In this document: piece by piece, positions 4,049-8,165 of the stretch
Layout: each line of letters begins with the position of its first letter
Numbering within the stretch: position 1 is the stretch's first letter
Source of the DNA: JAVBJN01 sp031546985
Lineage (GTDB): Bacteria > Bacteroidota > Bacteroidia > Chitinophagales > Chitinophagaceae
Direction: 5' to 3'
NCBI GenBank assembly: GCA_031546985.1
Contig: JAVBJN010000072.1
Location: 1-8,165 of the forward strand
DNA: 8,165 bases
The notes under the pieces: model-generated
Database searches by the model: none
The model's input: the letters and a program-made list of their open reading frames with translations, nothing else
Told to the model about the DNA's origin: nothing
Translations under genes and position numbers: made by a program

Positions 4049-7000
4049 ATGCTAAAGAAAATTATTGAACGGCCCGTACTGGCAACCGTTATCTCTATAC
4101 TGCTGGTGATATTGGGTATACTGGGCCTTACCCGGCTGCCGCTGCAAAAGTTTCCCGACATTGCCCCGCCTGCGGTGCTGGTTACGGCCTACTATCCCGG
4201 CGCCAATGCCGAAACCGTGCTGCGGGCCGTAGCGCCACCGCTCGAAGAAGCCATCAATGGGGTAGAGAACATGAGCTATATGAGCTCTACTGCCAGTAAC
4301 GATGGTACATTGGCCATTACCGTTTATTTTAAATTGGGCACCAACCCCGACCAGGCTGCGGTAAACGTACAGAACCGGGTAGCCCAGGCTACTTCGCAAT
4401 TGCCCTCGGAGGTAATCCAGTCGGGTATTTCTACCGCCAAGCAACAGAACAGTTTGCTCATGGTGATGGATTTGTACAGCGAAGATCCCGAAACTTACGA
4501 CCAGACTTTCCTGGCCAACTATGCGCAGATCAACATTATTCCCGAAATCAAAAGGATACAGGGTATTGGTCAGGCGCTCATTTTTGGTGGTAGTAAAGAT
4601 TACTCCATGCGGGTATGGCTTAATCCAAGCCAGATGGCTGCGCATAACCTTACCCCCAAAGAAGTGATTGCAGCCATACAGGACAAAAGCCTGGAAGCCG
4701 CACCCGGCCGTTTTGGAGAGAGCAGCGCCGAATCTTTTGAATATGTGATCAAATACAAAGGCAAGCTCAACAAGCCGGTAGATTATGAAAACATTGTAAT
4801 CCGCTCCAACGGCGATGGTTCTATGCTGCGCCTGAAAGATGTAGCCCGCATTGAACTGGGCGCTTACACTTATGGCAACTATACACGGGTAGATGGTAAG
4901 CCGGGGGTCAACATTGCCATGTTTCAACTGGCCGGTTCCAATTCCAATGACATTCAAATTGCGGTTGCCAAACTGATGGAGAAAGTGTCGAAAGACTTTC
5001 CCAAAGGTGTAAAATACCTCAAACTGTACAATACCAAAGACACGCTGGATCAATCCATCGACCAGGTGAAACATACGCTGCTGGAGGCTTTTATCCTGGT
5101 GTTTATTGTGGTGTTCCTGTTTTTGCAGGACTTCCGGTCTACGCTTATTCCCGCTATCGCGGTGCCGGTAGCTATTTTGGGTACCTTCTTCTTTATGACC
5201 TTGCTGGGCTTTTCCATTAACCTGCTTACGTTGTTTGCACTGGTGCTGGCTATCGGTATCGTAGTAGATGATGCCATTGTGGTAGTAGAAGCGGTGCACG
5301 CCAAAATGGAAAACAAGTTTCTGCCGCCCAAAGCGGCTACCATCTCTGCCATGAGTGAGATCACAGGCGCTATCATATCCATTACCCTGGTTATGGCGGC
5401 GGTGTTCCTGCCCGTTGGTTTTATGGAAGGCTCTACGGGTGTGTTTTACCGCCAGTTTGCATTTACACTCGCTATTGCGATTGTGATCTCTGCGGTTAAT
5501 GCGCTTACGCTGAGCCCCGCGCTGGCAGCTTTGTTCCTCAAAGAACCCAAACATGTGCATGGTGTAAGAGAAACGCCTAAAACCTATAAAGAAAAATTCT
5601 TTGCGGGCTTCAACTCCGGTTTCGATACCATGACCCGCAAGTATGTAGGCAGTCTTAGATTCCTTATCAAAAACCGTTGGTGGAGTATGGGTGGCCTGGC
5701 ATTGGTGATACTGGCTACGGTGATTATGGTAAAGAAAACCCCATCGGGTTTTATTCCTTCCGAAGACCAGGGCTTTATTGCCATCTCTATGTCTATGCCG
5801 GCTGGTGCTTCGCTGGAGCGTACCACACAAGTGATGCAGGAAGTAGAAAAAGTGCTGGCCCCGCTTAAAGCCAACCGTACGCTAATGGGCTTATCAGGTT
5901 TTAACATGCTTACGCAATCGTCCAGCCCATCGGCGGGTGTAGCATTTGCCAACCTTAAACCTGCTAAGGAAAGAGGCGATGTAAAAAACATCAACGATAT
6001 TATGAACGAGGTGCGCCAACGCCTGTCGGTGATTAAAGATGCCAATTTCTTTGTGTTTACGTTCCCAACTGTGCCCGGCTTTAGCAACGTAGATGGTTTG
6101 GATATTGTATTGCAGGATAAAACCGGCGGACCGCTCGATAAGTTTGGTGGCATTGCCAACCAGTTTATTGGCGAGCTTATGCAGCGCAAAGAAATCGCGG
6201 TAGCATTTACTGCTTTTAAAGCCGATTATCCACAGCTGGAAATGAGCATCGACGATGAAAAGGCAGAACAGCTGGGTGTAAGTGTGCGCGATATTCTGCA
6301 AAGTATGCAGGCTTATTTTGGTAGTGCGCAGGCTTCGGACTTTAACCGTTTTGGTAAATATTACCGGGTAATGGTGCAGGCCGAAAAAGGCAGCCGCGCT
6401 ACGCCGGAAGACCTGAACGGCATTTTTGTGAAGAACAGAACCGGCGATATGGTGCCTGTTTCTACATTGGTTACGCTCAAAAGGGTATTTGGTCCCGAAA
6501 CGGCATCGCGTTACAATCTCTTTAACTCCATTGGGGTAAACGCCATTGCCAAACCGGGCTACAGCTCTGGCGACGCAATTCGTGCGGTAGAAGAAGTAGC
6601 GGCCAAAACCCTGCCTTCGGGTTATGGTTTTGAGTTCAGCGGTATGACCCGCGAAGAGATTACTTCGGGCGGCCAATCGGTGGTGATCTTTATGCTCAGC
6701 TTGCTGTTTATCTACTTCCTGCTGGCAGCGCAATACGAAAGTTACATTCTGCCGCTGGCGGTGATCTTATCTATACCCACAGGTGTGTTTGGTGTGTTTG
6801 CAGCGATTGGTCTGGCGGGTATCGAAAACAATATTTATGTGCAGGTGGCTTTAATCATGCTTATCGGGTTGCTGGCCAAAAATGCCATCCTCATTATCGA
6901 ATTTGCGGTGCAACGCCGCAAGGCGGGTAAATCGCTTACCGCTGCCGCGCTGGAAGCTGCCAAACTCCGGCTCCGTCCCATTATCATGACCTCGCTGGCC

Positions 7001-7246
7001 TTTGTGGTAGGCCTTATCCCTATGATGGGCGATAACGGACCTTCTGCAATGGGTAACCACTCCATTAGTATTGGTGCAGCGGGTGGTATGCTGAGCGGGG
7101 TAGTGCTGGGATTGTTTATCATTCCGGTACTGTTTATCCTGTTCCAGTACCTGCAGGAAAAAGTGGGCAAGAAACCAACTGCCGCAGCGCAAAATGAACA
7201 AAAAGAAAAGAACAAAACTGTAGAATATGAAACCCTATATCAATAG
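4049..7246 (+). CDS. RND multidrug efflux pump, inner-membrane transporter (HAE1/AcrB type)
   Basis: The predicted 1065-aa product is close to AcrB (1049 aa) and full length. It is a trimeric proton/drug antiporter in the inner membrane that takes substrates from the periplasm or membrane and passes them to the outer channel. The order is TM1 (residues about 10-28), a first periplasmic porter/docking loop (about 30-335), TM2-TM6 (about 343-498), TM7 (about 543-560), a second periplasmic loop (about 562-870), and TM8-TM12 (about 875-1035). The proton relay is intact: D407 and D408 in 'AIGIVVDDAIVVVEAV', K944 in 'LLAKNAILIIEF', R974 in 'RLRPIIMTS' and T981. 'GFIPSEDQG' after TM7 and 'LAAQYESYILPLAV' in TM8 are also family hallmarks. 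The tail after about 1036 is hydrophilic and Lys/Gln-rich. The gene follows the adaptor and overlaps the channel gene by 20 nt. Substrates cannot be read from sequence. Confidence 0.97.
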   Translation: MLKKIIERPVLATVISILLVILGILGLTRLPLQKFPDIAPPAVLVTAYYPGANAETVLRAVAPPLEEAINGVENMSYMSSTASNDGTLAITVYFKLGTNPDQAAVNVQNRVAQATSQLPSEVIQSGISTAKQQNSLLMVMDLYSEDPETYDQTFLANYAQINIIPEIKRIQGIGQALIFGGSKDYSMRVWLNPSQMAAHNLTPKEVIAAIQDKSLEAAPGRFGESSAESFEYVIKYKGKLNKPVDYENIVIRSNGDGSMLRLKDVARIELGAYTYGNYTRVDGKPGVNIAMFQLAGSNSNDIQIAVAKLMEKVSKDFPKGVKYLKLYNTKDTLDQSIDQVKHTLLEAFILVFIVVFLFLQDFRSTLIPAIAVPVAILGTFFFMTLLGFSINLLTLFALVLAIGIVVDDAIVVVEAVHAKMENKFLPPKAATISAMSEITGAIISITLVMAAVFLPVGFMEGSTGVFYRQFAFTLAIAIVISAVNALTLSPALAALFLKEPKHVHGVRETPKTYKEKFFAGFNSGFDTMTRKYVGSLRFLIKNRWWSMGGLALVILATVIMVKKTPSGFIPSEDQGFIAISMSMPAGASLERTTQVMQEVEKVLAPLKANRTLMGLSGFNMLTQSSSPSAGVAFANLKPAKERGDVKNINDIMNEVRQRLSVIKDANFFVFTFPTVPGFSNVDGLDIVLQDKTGGPLDKFGGIANQFIGELMQRKEIAVAFTAFKADYPQLEMSIDDEKAEQLGVSVRDILQSMQAYFGSAQASDFNRFGKYYRVMVQAEKGSRATPEDLNGIFVKNRTGDMVPVSTLVTLKRVFGPETASRYNLFNSIGVNAIAKPGYSSGDAIRAVEEVAAKTLPSGYGFEFSGMTREEITSGGQSVVIFMLSLLFIYFLLAAQYESYILPLAVILSIPTGVFGVFAAIGLAGIENNIYVQVALIMLIGLLAKNAILIIEFAVQRRKAGKSLTAAALEAAKLRLRPIIMTSLAFVVGLIPMMGDNGPSAMGNHSISIGAAGGMLSGVVLGLFIIPVLFILFQYLQEKVGKKPTAAAQNEQKEKNKTVEYETLYQ

Positions 7247-8165
7247 AATTCTCTCTGTGCCGCTGTTCCTGGTTTTACTGAGCGCCTGTAAAATCTCGAA
7301 AGACATTGCTACTCCTGCGCCGGATGTGCCTGCTACCTTCCGCAATGCGGTGGTAGATACCAATCAGCGTTCTGTAGCGGAGCTGCCTTTGCAATCGTTT
7401 TTTACAGATACCATGTTGCGTGGCCTCATTAACCGGGCGCTGGAGCACAATTTCGATATGCAGCTGGCTTTAAAAAACATTGAAGCGGCAGAGTTGCTGT
7501 ACCGCCAGGTAAAATGGAATTATGTGCCCGACCTGCGTTTGCAGGTGGGTGCAGGCTCCAACCGTCCGTCAGACAATAGTTTGAGCGGATTGAGTGCCAG
7601 TAGTTTTTTAGGCACTACACATATCGAAGATTATAACGCCAGTATTGGTCTGTCGTGGGAAGCCGATATATGGGGCAAGATCCGCAACCAGAAAAAAAGT
7701 GCCAGGGCCTCGTACCTGCAATCGACCGAAGCCCGTAACCTGCTGCAAACGCATATTGTGGCCCAGGTAGCCCGCGGTTATTATAACCTGATGATGCTGG
7801 ACGCGCAATTGAGCGTGGCCCGTAAATATCTTTCACTGAACGACAGTACACTGCGCATCATAAGATTGCAGTACAGTTCGGGTCAGGTTACCTCACTGGC
7901 GGTAGAACAGGCCGAGGCGCAAAGACTTACTTCTGCCGAACTGATTCCGCTATTGGAGCAGCAAGTGGCCTTGCAGGAAAACGCGTTGAGCATGCTGGTA
8001 GGTGAGCTACCTGCCGCTACCGCCAGGGCCGAAATGCCGGTAACCGCACCACTGGCCGAAAGCATGGCTGCCGGCATACCATCGGATATGGTGGGCCGCA
8101 GGCCGGATGTGCGTATGGCAGAGTTGTCGCTTACGATGGCCAACGCCAGGGTGGGCATTACCAAA
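7227..8165 (+). CDS. Outer-membrane efflux channel lipoprotein (OprM/NodT type), 5' part
   Basis: 313 codons run open from ATG 7227 to the window end. About 460-480 residues are usual for the family, so roughly a third is missing. Residues 1-21 form a lipoprotein signal with lipobox LSAC and Cys21. The body fits the OEP repeat architecture: 'LPLQSFFTDTMLRGLINRAL' (about 53-72), the helical 'NFDMQLALKNIEAAELLYRQ' (75-94), a strand region ending 'ASIGLSWEADIWGKIRNQKK' (about 137-156), and long helices with 'VARGYYNLMMLDAQLSVARK'. The family hallmark 'GIPSDMVGRRPDVRMAELSL' lies near 282-301, followed by 'ANARVGI', where the second OEP half begins. The protein forms the trimeric duct that the adaptor docks to the pump. 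The start lies inside the last codons of the pump gene, so the two are probably translationally coupled. Confidence 0.95.
   Translation, partial: MKPYINRILSVPLFLVLLSACKISKDIATPAPDVPATFRNAVVDTNQRSVAELPLQSFFTDTMLRGLINRALEHNFDMQLALKNIEAAELLYRQVKWNYVPDLRLQVGAGSNRPSDNSLSGLSASSFLGTTHIEDYNASIGLSWEADIWGKIRNQKKSARASYLQSTEARNLLQTHIVAQVARGYYNLMMLDAQLSVARKYLSLNDSTLRIIRLQYSSGQVTSLAVEQAEAQRLTSAELIPLLEQQVALQENALSMLVGELPAATARAEMPVTAPLAESMAAGIPSDMVGRRPDVRMAELSLTMANARVGITK

Noticed and set aside
4052..5830. A 592-aa open frame antisense to the pump gene
   Set aside because: It is a shadow of the strongly biased codon use of the RND gene. The translation is rich in His, Gln and Arg with no recognisable family, and the + strand gene is certain.
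5894..6733. A 279-aa antisense frame in the second half of the pump gene
   Set aside because: Same kind of shadow frame; low-complexity composition and no family resemblance.

Overview
The window looks like Bacteroidota chromosome, most likely the Chitinophagaceae or a near relative. The grounds are moderate G+C content, start codons mostly lacking Shine-Dalgarno sequences, promoters of the TTG / TAnnTTTG type peculiar to this phylum, and an AcrA-AcrB-OprM cassette in which both the adaptor and the outer-membrane channel carry lipoprotein signals. The lineage is inferred from style, not from a database match. All recognised genes are on the + strand.

Left part (1-465): the last 59 codons of a RibD-C/DHFR-like reductase enter from the left edge. 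The gene runs into a pair of direct repeats of about 100 bp (152-253 and 275-370). Each is made of GATGTCT-like heptamers followed by an imperfect palindrome. The first copy supplies the reductase's last codons and its stop. The stretch 371-465 shows no clear promoter or gene.

Middle (466-1855): two overlapping genes of unknown function form a likely translationally coupled pair. The first encodes an acidic, apparently cytoplasmic 201-aa protein. The second encodes an exported 263-aa protein with a cysteine cluster.

Right part (1877-8165): a drug-efflux locus of tetR-type regulator, RND adaptor (membrane fusion protein), RND inner-membrane pump (1065 aa, proton-relay residues intact) and OprM/NodT-type outer-membrane channel (313 codons visible, cut by the window end). 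Three copies of a 15-bp palindrome with consensus TTTAACAnTGTTAAA lie only in the two intergenic regions flanking the regulator. One sits just downstream of the -7 element of the regulator's promoter, one about 180 bp before the adaptor gene, and one at the -7 element of a promoter right before the adaptor gene. The simple model is that the TetR protein represses itself and the pump operon, and releases both when it binds a pump substrate. A cluster of small hairpins, one followed by six T's, lies between adaptor and pump and may attenuate or process the operon transcript.

The efflux system itself is of a well-known kind. I see no evidence for an undescribed defence or mobile system here. The items most worth a second look are the three-operator layout, the palindromic heptamer repeat that has overwritten a gene end, and the unknown overlapping gene pair.
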